From positions 1 through 64,000 of the forward strand of contig NZ_JAACZO010000005.1 of the NCBI RefSeq assembly GCF_010993975.1: a stretch of 64,000 nt of DNA, given 5' to 3'. This document shows, one piece after another, positions 1-7,831 of this stretch (the stretch's first letter is position 1; every line of letters begins with the position of its first letter). Both the position numbers and the translations under genes were made by a program. Under the pieces are notes generated by a model, which saw nothing but the letters and a program-made list of their open reading frames with translations, searched no databases and was not told where the DNA came from. Source of the DNA: Halomonas faecis (lineage in GTDB: Bacteria > Pseudomonadota > Gammaproteobacteria > Pseudomonadales > Halomonadaceae).

Positions 1-84
1 CCCATGCCGAACTCAGCAGTGAAACCGCTCAGCGCCGATGGTAGTGTGGGGTCTCCCCATGCGAGAGTAGGTCATCGTCAGGCA
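1..84 (+). rRNA. rrf: 5S ribosomal RNA, 3' portion
   Basis: The first bases match the conserved middle and 3' end of bacterial 5S rRNA: the CCCATGCCGAACTCAG block, then GGTAGTGTGGGGTCTCCCC and GCGAGAGTAGG, ending near GTCAGGC, which would pair with the 5' end lying outside the window. The gene is on the + strand, so this is the downstream end of an rRNA operon. The 5' boundary is missing and the mature 3' end is placed to within a few bases. Confidence 0.93.
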
Positions 85-96
85 CTTATTCAGAAG

Positions 97-118
97 CCCC
101 GGCCATTGGTCGGGGTTT
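97..118 (+). terminator. rRNA operon terminator, copy 1
   Basis: An 8-bp stem CCCCGGCC/GGTCGGGG with one G-U pair and a 3-nt loop (97-115) is followed by TTT. The T-run is short and interrupted (TTTCGTCGTTT), so this copy is the weakest of the three. Confidence 0.7.
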
Positions 119-189
119 CGTCGTTTGGGGGTCTCCCATGGAGAGTCGCGGGAGGCCGCCCCGATCATCGTCAGGCATTTATTCAGAAG

Positions 190-214
190 CCCCGGCCACT
201 GGTCGGGGCTTTTT
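190..214 (+). terminator. rRNA operon terminator, copy 2
   Basis: This is the same 8-bp stem as in copy 1 (190-208), with loop ACT, followed by CTTTTT. It is a good intrinsic terminator on the + strand. Confidence 0.8.
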
Positions 215-282
215 CGTTTGGGGGTCTCCCATGGAGAGTCGCGGGAGGCCGCCCCGATCATCGTCAGGCGCTTATTCAGAAG

Positions 283-307
283 CCCCGGCCATTGGTCGGG
301 GTTTTTT
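283..307 (+). terminator. rRNA operon terminator, copy 3
   Basis: The same stem (283-301) is followed by six T residues (302-307). This is the strongest copy. It is the last structure before the convergent hisC gene. Confidence 0.82.
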
Positions 308-390
308 CGTTTGGGGAGCTCCCTTGGATCCCGTCTGTCGGGAACAGGCGGAAGCCGTAAACGGGGTCGAAGGGCGAGTTTCAGGAGGTG

Positions 391-1446
391 TCAGCGACAA
401 AGCACTTCGAGCGTTTCGACCAAGCTGTCCATCTCGTCCTCGGTGCCGATGGAGATGCGCAAGAAGTCGCTGAGCACTTCGGTGTTGAAGTGGCGTACGA
501 GGATGCCGCGTTCACGCAGCCCGACGAATAGCTGTGCCGCCTCCTGGGCCGGATGGCGTACGAGGGTGAAGTTGGCTTGGGACGGCAAGACCTCGAAGCC
601 CAGCGTTTCTAGCCGTTTTCGTGTGCGCTCGCGGGTGGTGATGACCTTTTCGCGACAGGCATCGAAGTGGTCGCGGTCTTGCAGAGAGGCGATGCCGATG
701 GCGCTGGCCAAGCTGTCGATGGGATAGGAGTTGAAGGAATCTTTGACGCGCTCGAGTCCTTCGATCAGTTCGCGTGAGCCGATGGCGTAACCCAGTCGAA
801 CGCCGGCGAGGCTGCGGGATTTGGAAAAAGTGCCCGTCACGAGAAGGTTGTTGTGCTGAGCCACTAGTGGAACCGCGGATTCACCACCGAAATCCACGTA
901 GGCCTCGTCGATGAGTACGACGCGTTGGGTGATACGCTTCAGCAACCGAGATATCGCCTCGCGAGAGTGGCCATGAGCGGTGGGCGCATTGGGGTTGGCG
1001 AAAATGACGCCACTACAGTTTTGGGAAAAGGCGTCCAGGTTGATCTGCCAGTGGTCGTCGAGAGGATGCGAGCGGCGCTCGATGCCATACAGGCGACAGT
1101 AAACCGGGTAGAAGCTGTAGGTGACAGCCGGCATCTCCAGCGGCAGGCCATGGCGGAAGAACGCCTGGAAGGCAAGTGCCAGCACTTCATCGGAGCCGTT
1201 GCCAACGAAGACCTCGCCGACGTCGACGTCATACTCATCGGCCAGCGCTTGCCTTAGTGCCCGTGACTCGGGGTCGGGATAAAGTCGCAAATGATCGGCA
1301 GGAAATTCACGCAGGATCGCTTCGACGCTCGGTGCTGGCGGGTAAGGGTTCTCGTTGGTGTTCAGCTTGATCAGACGCTCACGGGGTTGTTCTCCGGGAA
1401 CGTAGGGGGTCAGTTCGCGTACGGACGGGCTCCAGAACTCGCTCAT
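391..1446 (-). CDS. hisC: Histidinol-phosphate aminotransferase
   Basis: This 351-aa protein is a fold-type I, PLP-dependent aminotransferase of histidine synthesis, converting imidazole-acetol phosphate and glutamate to histidinol phosphate. Visible family features are LNTNENPYPP near residue 29, NGSDE at 83, the FANPNAPT motif near 149, DEAYVDFG at 180 (PLP ring contact) and FSKSRSLAG, whose lysine 209 should hold the cofactor. The C-terminal part has the expected LRISIGT. Length is typical. It stands alone on the minus strand, about 7 kb from the hisBHAF operon, and converges on the rRNA terminators. In many relatives hisC follows hisG-hisD; neither is in the window. Confidence 0.93.
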   Translation of the reverse strand: MSEFWSPSVRELTPYVPGEQPRERLIKLNTNENPYPPAPSVEAILREFPADHLRLYPDPESRALRQALADEYDVDVGEVFVGNGSDEVLALAFQAFFRHGLPLEMPAVTYSFYPVYCRLYGIERRSHPLDDHWQINLDAFSQNCSGVIFANPNAPTAHGHSREAISRLLKRITQRVVLIDEAYVDFGGESAVPLVAQHNNLLVTGTFSKSRSLAGVRLGYAIGSRELIEGLERVKDSFNSYPIDSLASAIGIASLQDRDHFDACREKVITTRERTRKRLETLGFEVLPSQANFTLVRHPAQEAAQLFVGLRERGILVRHFNTEVLSDFLRISIGTEDEMDSLVETLEVLCR

Positions 1447-1571
1447 GGGTTCTCGCTCGGCTACAGGCAGAAGGTGATCGTGTCATGGTGACCCTTGAGG
1501 CCTGACCGCGCAAGCGGCCGTCATGCTAGGCTGATGCACTTCATGGGCCATGCGGGGCGCCGAGAGAGGAC

Positions 1572-2471
1572 ATGACAGCACAAATACTTGCCACACTGCT
1601 GCCGGTATTCCTCATTGCGGGTTGTGGCACGCTATACGGGCGTTTCCGTACGCCGAACATCAGCAATCTCAATACGCTGAACATGGAGCTGTTCGTGCCC
1701 ATGCTGGTGTTCGCCGTGCTGGCCGACGGCCAAGCTCCGCTGGAAGAGTACGTAAAGCTGGCTTTAGCGGGGGCCGTGGTCGTGCTGGGTTCCGGCATCG
1801 TGCTGTGGCCACTGGTTCGTCGGCTGGGGCTCGAGGCGAAGACCTTCCTGCCGCCGATGATGTTCAACAATTCCGGCAACATGGGCATCCCGCTGTTGCT
1901 GCTGGCCTTTGGCGAGGCGGCATTGCCGGCAGCCGTGGTGCTATTCATCGTCGAGATGATGCTGCACTTCACGGTGGGACTCTACATGCTGGATCCGCGG
2001 ACGTCGCTGCGTCGTCTCTTGCGCATGCCCATCGTACTTGCAACCGTGGCTGGGCTGGCGGTCAACCTGTTCGGCTTGCCGCTTCCCGGTTGGCTTCTGG
2101 AGGCACTGCATATGCTGGGCGGCGTATGCATTCCGCTGCTGCTTTTCGCATTGGGCGTTCGCATGCTCGATGTCGACTTCTCCGACTGGAAAACGGGCCT
2201 GCTCGGCGCAGTGCTCTGCCCGCTTTCCGGGTTGCTTCTGGCCTTGCCGATGATCCTTTGGCTCGATCTGACTGGATTGCAGGCCGCGTCTCTTTGGGTG
2301 TTTGCGGCCTTGCCTCCGGCCGTGCTGAACTACCTGGTCGCCGAACAGTATCGCCAGGAGCCGCACACCGTGGCGTCGTTGGTGCTGATCGGCAATCTGG
2401 GCAGCCTGGTGGTGATGCCGGCGGTGTTGGCTTTGGTGTTTCAGTTCGTGCATGCCGCAGTTGGGCAATGA
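1572..2471 (+). CDS. AEC family permease (auxin efflux carrier type)
   Basis: The 299-aa protein is an integral membrane protein made of about ten hydrophobic segments. The family shows in the repeated pattern NISNLNTLNMELFVP near the N-terminus, the conserved FNNSGNMGIPL around residue 99, and the C-terminal LPPAVLNYLVAEQY with GNLGSLVVMP. AEC proteins carry small organic anions such as malate or malonate, and the substrate cannot be told from the sequence. The start ATG at 1572 follows a GAGAGGA ribosome site. It is divergent from hisC, leaving 125 bp for both promoters. No neighbour suggests its substrate. Confidence 0.85.
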   Translation: MTAQILATLLPVFLIAGCGTLYGRFRTPNISNLNTLNMELFVPMLVFAVLADGQAPLEEYVKLALAGAVVVLGSGIVLWPLVRRLGLEAKTFLPPMMFNNSGNMGIPLLLLAFGEAALPAAVVLFIVEMMLHFTVGLYMLDPRTSLRRLLRMPIVLATVAGLAVNLFGLPLPGWLLEALHMLGGVCIPLLLFALGVRMLDVDFSDWKTGLLGAVLCPLSGLLLALPMILWLDLTGLQAASLWVFAALPPAVLNYLVAEQYRQEPHTVASLVLIGNLGSLVVMPAVLALVFQFVHAAVGQ

Positions 2472-2582
2472 GTCGGGAACCCTGGATGCAGCATGCTGTC
2501 CGCAATGGGCATGACGCGTTATGCTGTGAGGGTTGCAGTCGTGACCCACGGCCTCATGATGCTTTTGGTTAGGAGTGTGTCG

Positions 2583-3038
2583 ATGAAAATGAAGACTCTG
2601 TTGGCCGGCTCGGCCATGCTGGCCCTGCTGGCAGGTTGTGCCGCCGGGCCGACCGGTGACCGGGCTGCCGGCCCGGAAGTGGACGAGGGTACCGAGGTGG
2701 CCTATCAGGGCACTCTGCCCTGTCGTAACTGCGCGGGTATCGATCTGAACGTGCGCATGCTCGGTGATGAGCAGAGTTCCCTGGATGAGCGCACCTTCAA
2801 CCTTCGCGCAAGCTACCGTGAGCATCCCCAGGAGCCGCCGGACGAGAACTACGAAGGCAACTGGGAGGTGCTCGAAGGGACGGAAGACGATCCCCAGGCC
2901 ACCGTCTACGAGCTGACCCCGGATGGTGACGGCCAGGTCTACTATTTCCTGCGCATTGATGATGACACGCTGGAACTCATCGACCCTCAGCGGCGGCGTT
3001 TCCAGAACAGCGAGGCGCTACAGCTCGAGCGGATCTAA
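2583..3038 (+). CDS. NlpE N-terminal domain lipoprotein
   Basis: The predicted 151-aa protein begins with a lipoprotein signal (LLAGC, lipidated cysteine at 19), followed by YQGTLPCRNCAGI, the signature of the NlpE N-terminal domain with its CxxC pair at 47 and 50. In E. coli NlpE signals surface contact and copper stress to Cpx. This protein has only the N-terminal domain and no second OB-fold, as is common outside enterics. An in-frame ATG exists upstream at 2493, but 2583 is chosen because it gives a clean signal peptide and has TAGGAG just upstream. No Cpx genes are in the window, so the role is open. Confidence 0.8.
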   Translation: MKMKTLLAGSAMLALLAGCAAGPTGDRAAGPEVDEGTEVAYQGTLPCRNCAGIDLNVRMLGDEQSSLDERTFNLRASYREHPQEPPDENYEGNWEVLEGTEDDPQATVYELTPDGDGQVYYFLRIDDDTLELIDPQRRRFQNSEALQLERI

Positions 3039-3065
3039 ACGCCGGTTCTTCGAACGTGAATCTGA

Positions 3066-3090
3066 AAGGGCGGCCCCACGGGCTGCCCTT
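3066..3090 (+). terminator. Hairpin after the NlpE-like gene
   Basis: AAGGGCGGCCC (3066-3076) pairs with GGGCTGCCCTT (3080-3090) through an 11-bp stem with one G-U pair and a CAC loop. Only a poor T-rich tail follows (TTCGCTGTTGT), so termination may be partial. It separates the lipoprotein gene from radA. Confidence 0.5.
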
Positions 3091-3141
3091 CGCTGTTGTG
3101 CCAGTCTTCGCTGCCTGACTTCAAGGAGGAATTTCGCGCCC

Positions 3142-4515
3142 ATGGCCAAAGCGAAAAGTGCCTTCGTGTGTACTGAATGCGGCGCCGAATATCGCAAATG
3201 GCAGGGTCAGTGTTCGAGCTGTCAGGCCTGGAACACCCTGAGCGAAGTCCGCCTGGCGCCGGCACGTCCCGGTGCTGCAGCCGGTGCGACGGCGCGTGCC
3301 GGCTATGCCGGTAGCCTGTCGCGGGAAGTCGTCGACCTGGCCCATGTCGACCTCTCCGAGGTGCCGCGGCTCTCCTCTACGTTCGCTGAATTCGACCGCG
3401 TGTTGGGTGGTGGCCTGGTGCCGGGGTCTGCCGTACTGCTCGGCGGCCATCCGGGAGCCGGCAAGTCGACCCTGCTGCTGCAGACCGCCGCCAAGCTGGC
3501 CCAGGCGCATCGGGTGCTCTACGTCACCGGGGAGGAGTCCCTATCCCAGGTGGCGATGCGTGCCCACCGGCTGCAGGTGCCAGTGACCGGACTCAAGATG
3601 CTCGCCGAGACCAGCGTCGAGACCGTTCTCGCCGTGGCCGAGCGCGAAAGCCCCGAGATACTCGTCATCGACTCCATTCAGACCATGCATCTGGAGGATG
3701 TCGCCTCGGCGCCGGGCGGCGTGGCCCAAGTGCGCGAGTCAGCGGCTGCGCTGACGCGTTTCGCCAAGCAGTCGGACACCGTCCTGCTGCTGGTGGGGCA
3801 TGTGACCAAGGACGGCACTCTGGCGGGCCCCAAGGTGCTCGAGCACATGATCGACGCCTCGCTGCTGCTCGAAGGGGGGGCGGACTCGCGTTTCCGGACC
3901 TTGCGCGGTCAGAAGAATCGCTTCGGCGCGGTCAACGAACTCGGCGTCTTTGCCATGCTCGATCACGGCCTCAAGGAGGTGAAGAATCCCAGCGCCATCT
4001 TCCTGTCGCGCAGCGAAGAACAGGCACCGGGCAGCCTGGTGATGGTGGTCTGGGAGGGGACTCGCCCGCTGTTGGTGGAGGTTCAGGCGCTGCTCGATGA
4101 GTCGGCACTGGGTAATCCGCGCCGAGTCGCCGTAGGGCTCGACGCCAATCGCCTGGCCATGCTTCTCGCCGTTTTGCACCGTCATGGTGGACTCTTCACC
4201 GGGGACCAGGACGTCTTCCTCAACGTGGTGGGTGGCGTCAAGGTGCTGGAGACGAGTGCCGACCTCGCCGTGCTGCTGGCCGTGGTCTCCAGCCTGCAGA
4301 GCCGCTCACTCCCGCGTGAACTGGTGGCGTTCGGCGAGGTGGGGCTGTCCGGCGAAATCCGCCCGGTGCCGAGTGGCCAGGAGCGTATCGTCGAAGCGGC
4401 CAAGCACGGCTTCACGCGAGCCATCGTGCCGCGTGCCAATGTACCGAAGCGCATACCGGAAGGGATGGAAGTCGTCGGTGTTGAGAAGCTGGCCGATGCT
4501 CTGGAGGCGATGTGA
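3142..4515 (+). CDS. radA: DNA repair protein RadA
   Basis: The 457-aa protein is the RecA-like branch-migration ATPase RadA. It has the N-terminal zinc finger (C10, C13, C24, C27), a Walker A motif GHPGAGKST near residue 97, the RadA-specific KNRFG motif, and a C-terminal Lon-protease-like domain ending in ELVAFGEVGLSGEIRPV. The open frame extends upstream into the lipoprotein region, but the ATG at 3142 is right because MAKAKSAFVCTECG is the standard RadA start and AAGGAGG lies 12 bases before it. It is followed at 58 bp by selD on the same strand. Confidence 0.95.
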   Translation: MAKAKSAFVCTECGAEYRKWQGQCSSCQAWNTLSEVRLAPARPGAAAGATARAGYAGSLSREVVDLAHVDLSEVPRLSSTFAEFDRVLGGGLVPGSAVLLGGHPGAGKSTLLLQTAAKLAQAHRVLYVTGEESLSQVAMRAHRLQVPVTGLKMLAETSVETVLAVAERESPEILVIDSIQTMHLEDVASAPGGVAQVRESAAALTRFAKQSDTVLLLVGHVTKDGTLAGPKVLEHMIDASLLLEGGADSRFRTLRGQKNRFGAVNELGVFAMLDHGLKEVKNPSAIFLSRSEEQAPGSLVMVVWEGTRPLLVEVQALLDESALGNPRRVAVGLDANRLAMLLAVLHRHGGLFTGDQDVFLNVVGGVKVLETSADLAVLLAVVSSLQSRSLPRELVAFGEVGLSGEIRPVPSGQERIVEAAKHGFTRAIVPRANVPKRIPEGMEVVGVEKLADALEAM

Positions 4516-4573
4516 GCCAGGGGGCCTGCGCCGATGATGTAGAATGCTCGTATCACCAGCAGAGGAGATCACG

Positions 4574-5611
4574 ATGAGCGCCATTCGCCTGACCCAGTAC
4601 AGCCACGGCGCCGGCTGCGGCTGCAAGATCGCGCCGGACGTGCTCGACGGTATCCTGGCCAAGGCCGGCCCTGGGGCGGCTCATTCGCGCCTGATCGTGG
4701 GCAATCAGGGCCGTGAGGATGCCGCCGTCTACGACCTGGGTGACGGGCGCGGCATGATTGCCACCACCGATTTCTTCATGCCGATCGTCGACGACCCCTT
4801 CGACTTCGGGCGCATTGCGGCCACTAACGCCATCAGCGATGTCTACGCCATGGGCGGTACACCGGTGATGGCGCTGGGTATCCTGGGCTGGCCTCTGGAC
4901 AAGTTGGGGGCGGAGATCGCCGGCGATGTGGTGGCGGGAGCACAGAGCGTGTGCCGTGAACTGGGTCTGGCCCTGGCCGGTGGGCACTCCATCGATGCTC
5001 CCGAGCCGATCTTCGGCCTGGCGGTCAATGGGCTGGTGGATCTCGAGCACCTGAAACTCAACAAGGGCGCTCAGGTGGGAGATCTGTTGTTTCTGACCAA
5101 GCCGCTGGGCGTGGGGCTGCTCACCACTGCCGAGAAGCAGGGGCTGCTCGAGTCCGGCCACCAGGGGCTGGCCCGTGAGGCCATGCTGCGCAGCAATCGT
5201 ATCGGCATGGCGCTGGCCAGGGTCAAGGGAGTCAATGCCATGACCGATGTCACCGGCTTCGGGCTGGCCGGCCATCTCGCCGAGGTGTGCATGGCGAGCG
5301 GTGTGGCGGCGCGTATCGACTTTCGCCGTTTGCCACGGCTGGCCGAGGCTGAGGCCTACCGTCGCCAGGGGGCGGTGCCCGGCGGAACCCGTCGCAATCG
5401 AGAGGCGCTGGGGGCGAGCCTGCCGGCGATGGACGAGGCTCACTGGCAGTGGCTCTGCGACCCTCAGACCTCCGGTGGTCTGCTGCTTTCCGTGCACCCG
5501 TCCTGGGAAGACGACGTGGAGCGCATCGGCCGTGAGCACGGAATCGAACTGGCCCCCTTCGGCGAGATCGTGGCCACCAAGGGCGAGGCGCTGATCGAGG
5601 TGCGCGGATGA
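4574..5611 (+). CDS. selD: Selenide, water dikinase
   Basis: This 345-aa enzyme makes selenophosphate from selenide and ATP. The N-terminus has the active motif HGAGCGCK with a cysteine (not selenocysteine) at the catalytic site, and the glycine-rich DVTGFGLAGHL and DPQTSGGLL motifs are present. The ATG at 4574 is preceded by GAGGAGATC and gives the usual start; an in-frame ATG 30 bp upstream would add an unrelated decapeptide. It overlaps selU by 4 bp (ATGA), so the pair is probably translationally coupled. No selA or selB is in the window, so here selenophosphate is visibly linked only to tRNA selenation. Confidence 0.94.
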   Translation: MSAIRLTQYSHGAGCGCKIAPDVLDGILAKAGPGAAHSRLIVGNQGREDAAVYDLGDGRGMIATTDFFMPIVDDPFDFGRIAATNAISDVYAMGGTPVMALGILGWPLDKLGAEIAGDVVAGAQSVCRELGLALAGGHSIDAPEPIFGLAVNGLVDLEHLKLNKGAQVGDLLFLTKPLGVGLLTTAEKQGLLESGHQGLAREAMLRSNRIGMALARVKGVNAMTDVTGFGLAGHLAEVCMASGVAARIDFRRLPRLAEAEAYRRQGAVPGGTRRNREALGASLPAMDEAHWQWLCDPQTSGGLLLSVHPSWEDDVERIGREHGIELAPFGEIVATKGEALIEVRG

Positions 5612-6732
5612 GTGACCTGCCGCTGGTCGAGCCGGATCTCGCCCTGCTGCACGAGCGGCGTGTACTGATCGACGTGCGGGCGCCGGTGGAGTTCGCTCAG
5701 GGGGCGATGCCCGGTGCGGTGAACCTGCCACTGATGGACGACGAGGAGCGTCGAGCCGTTGGCATCGAGTACAAGCAGCGGGGCCAGCAGGCGGCCATCG
5801 CGCTTGGCGAACGGCTGGTCAGTGGAAGCATCAAGGACGCCAGAGTGGCCGCCTGGCAGCGTTTGATCGAGACTCATCCCGATGCCGTCATCTACTGTTT
5901 CCGCGGTGGGCTGAGGTCGCAGATCGCCCAGCAATGGCTGGCCGAGGTCGGCTGCCTGCGTCCGCGCGTCCGTGGCGGTTGGAAGGCGTTGCGCCAGGCG
6001 CTCTGCGCACGCATCGATACCGCGGCGGAGCAGCCGCTGCTGGTGATCGGTGGGCTCACCGGCTGTGCCAAGACGCCGTTGATCGAAGCGCTCGACAACG
6101 GCCTCGACCTCGAGGGCTGCGCGCGGCACAAGGGGTCCGCTTTCGGCCGGCATCCCTTGCCGGCTCCCTCGCAGATCGACTTCGAGCACGCCATGGGGCA
6201 GCGGTTGCTGTCGCTGCCCGGTCCGCTGGTGGTCGAGGACGAGTCGCGTCATATCGGGGCGGCGAACGTACCGCTGACTTTCTGGCATGCCATGCAGCAG
6301 GCGCCGCGGCTGCGCGTGGAGATGCCGCTGGACTGGCGGCTGCGCCAGATCCAGAAGGACTATATCGATGACCTGTGGGCCATCTATCGCCGGCAGTGCG
6401 GCGAGTGGCTGGGCTGGGCGCTGATGCGCAAGCAGCTCGCTTCTTCGTTGTCACGACTCAAGAAGCGCCTGGGCGGTGCGAGGCTGGCGCGTTTGCAGCG
6501 CCTGCAGCAGCTGGCCTTTCGCGAGCACGCGCGTGGCAACCCCCAGGCCCACGAGGCGTGGCTGGCACCGCTGCTTACCGAATACTACGATCCCATGTAT
6601 CGCTATCAACTGGAGAAGCGCGACACGACGCAGTTTCTGCATGTGGGTGACTGGGACAGCTGCCTGGCCGTAGCTCGAGAGTGGAGCGCCACGGCCGAGC
6701 AGCGAGCGGGGGAGTCGGCGCTGCCTGCCTGA
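5608..6732 (+). CDS. selU: tRNA 2-selenouridine synthase
   Basis: The 374-aa protein (also called MnmH or YbbB) replaces sulfur by selenium in the wobble 2-thiouridine of tRNAs for Lys, Glu and Gln, using selenophosphate from SelD. The N-terminal rhodanese domain has its catalytic cysteine at 97 in VIYCFRGGLRSQ. A P-loop domain follows: GGLTGCAKT at 148-156. The last glycine of the Walker A pattern (GxxxxGK) is alanine 154 here, a departure worth checking. The motif DLEGCARHKGSAFG after it is typical of the family. The start overlaps the selD stop. Confidence 0.92.
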   Translation: MSDLPLVEPDLALLHERRVLIDVRAPVEFAQGAMPGAVNLPLMDDEERRAVGIEYKQRGQQAAIALGERLVSGSIKDARVAAWQRLIETHPDAVIYCFRGGLRSQIAQQWLAEVGCLRPRVRGGWKALRQALCARIDTAAEQPLLVIGGLTGCAKTPLIEALDNGLDLEGCARHKGSAFGRHPLPAPSQIDFEHAMGQRLLSLPGPLVVEDESRHIGAANVPLTFWHAMQQAPRLRVEMPLDWRLRQIQKDYIDDLWAIYRRQCGEWLGWALMRKQLASSLSRLKKRLGGARLARLQRLQQLAFREHARGNPQAHEAWLAPLLTEYYDPMYRYQLEKRDTTQFLHVGDWDSCLAVAREWSATAEQRAGESALPA

Positions 6733-6738
6733 GCGCGA

Positions 6739-7431
6739 TCAGCCGGTGCTGCGTGCGAGCCATTGGCTGAGCAGGCGGTCGAGCAGTGGAGCCAGTCGGT
6801 CGAAGCGTTGTGGGTCGTCGAGCAGCGCTTCTGCAGTTTGGACGTGGGGCCCGCCCCCCTCGTCGGGCGGCCAGGGGCCCGCGAGCAGGGCCGCCAGGCT
6901 GTCGCGGGTGACCTCTAGGTGGCACAGCAGGGCGATCACCCGTCCTCCGTCCCAGGCGAAGCCCTGGACGGGACTTGCCGCACTGCCGCCCAGCGGAAGG
7001 GCATCGTCGGGCAGGGCGAAGACGTCGCGGTGCCACATGAAGGCGGTAAACTGCTCCGGGAGGTCGAAGGGGCTGTTCGGAGCGAGGTCGATCCGATGCC
7101 ATCCCACCTCGGCAAAGGTGCCGGGGCCCACGCTGGCACCCAGTTCCGCAGCGATCAGCCGTGCGCCCAGGCCGATGCCGAGCAACGGCTTGTTGCCGTT
7201 CACGGCACGGGCGATCAGCTTGCGCTCGCGCTTGAGCCAGGAGTGGTCGAGGTCGTCGCGGGTGCCCATGGGGCCGTCGAGAACGATCAGCGCATCGCCG
7301 TCGGCCAGGCGGGGCGGCAGCTCACCGTCATGTAGATGGAACACCGTATGACTGTGGCCCATGCTGGTCAGCCAGTCGGCGATGCGGGCCGGGCCGCGCC
7401 GGGGGTCGTGCTGAAGCAGATGGAAGTGCAT
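6739..7431 (-). CDS. Class I glutamine amidotransferase-like protein lacking the nucleophilic Cys
   Basis: This 230-aa protein has the fold of class I amidotransferases of the GMP synthase / YfeJ type: an N-terminal LLQHDPRRGP strand, VLDGPMGTRDD, and the nucleophile elbow. At the elbow the expected LGICLGA reads LGIGLGA, so residue 87 is glycine where the catalytic cysteine should be (codon GGC). The His-x-Glu pair is kept (CHLEVT, H171 and E173). The protein is therefore unlikely to hydrolyse glutamine by the usual route. It may bind a ligand or be a degenerate paralogue. It converges on selU with only 6 bp between stop codons. Confidence 0.8.
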   Translation of the reverse strand: MHFHLLQHDPRRGPARIADWLTSMGHSHTVFHLHDGELPPRLADGDALIVLDGPMGTRDDLDHSWLKRERKLIARAVNGNKPLLGIGLGARLIAAELGASVGPGTFAEVGWHRIDLAPNSPFDLPEQFTAFMWHRDVFALPDDALPLGGSAASPVQGFAWDGGRVIALLCHLEVTRDSLAALLAGPWPPDEGGGPHVQTAEALLDDPQRFDRLAPLLDRLLSQWLARSTG

Positions 7432-7499
7432 GCGAGCCTCACGGTACGACAGATGGGAGTGGCGGCATTGCTGGCCAGTTTCCGGGAGCGCAAGGGTAC

Positions 7500-7793
7500 A
7501 TGAAGTCAGAGCTTCGCGAACAGATCTACACCGTCATCGCTGCGATTCCGCCCGGTCGGGTCACCACCTACGGGCGGATCGCCACCATGACCGAGGCCAC
7601 CACGCCGCGGCTGGTGGCGCGGGCGCTGCGCGAACTGCCCGCCGGCCACGAACTGCCGTGGTTTCGGGTGATCACCGCTTCGCGCAGGCTGGCCGACCAC
7701 TCCGGAGCACGGGAACAGCGCCAGCGACTGATGGACGAGGGCGTGGCGTTCGATGCTCGCGGTCGCGTTCCGTTGGATCGCCTGTGGCCTTGA
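7500..7793 (+). CDS. Alkyltransferase-like (ATL) DNA damage-binding protein
   Basis: This 97-aa protein corresponds to the DNA-binding domain of O6-alkylguanine-DNA alkyltransferases. The family markers IPPGRVTTYGRIA and the arginine finger LVARALRELP are present, but the active PCHRV motif reads PWFRVI (tryptophan at 54), which defines ATL proteins such as E. coli YbaZ. These cannot remove alkyl groups; they bind O6-alkylguanine and hand it to nucleotide excision repair. It is divergent from the amidotransferase-like gene (68 bp between starts). Confidence 0.88.
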   Translation: MKSELREQIYTVIAAIPPGRVTTYGRIATMTEATTPRLVARALRELPAGHELPWFRVITASRRLADHSGAREQRQRLMDEGVAFDARGRVPLDRLWP

Positions 7794-7831
7794 GCCCATA
7801 GCGTTGTGACAGTCAATTTCGAGGAGACTTC

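Larger units (their letters stand above)
72..330. repeat. 93-bp tandem repeat of 5S tail plus terminator
   Basis: The element TCATCGTCAGGC, which is the end of the 5S gene, recurs at 72, 165 and 258, an exact spacing of 93 bp. Each copy continues into TTATTCAGAAGCCCCGGCC, a hairpin and a T-run. The second and third units also carry GGGGGTCTCCCATGGAGAGT, a degenerate version of the 5S sequence GGGGTCTCCCCATGCGAGAGT, so the units look like shortened copies of the 5S tail. The third copy is cut off at about 330. Confidence 0.85.

Noticed and set aside
72..330. CRISPR-like appearance of evenly spaced repeats
   Set aside because: The unit is a single 93-bp tandem duplication without unique spacers, and it contains terminators; no cas genes are present.
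4..727. Open frames across the 5S tail and repeats
   Set aside because: They consist of repeated rRNA/terminator sequence or lie opposite hisC; not protein genes.
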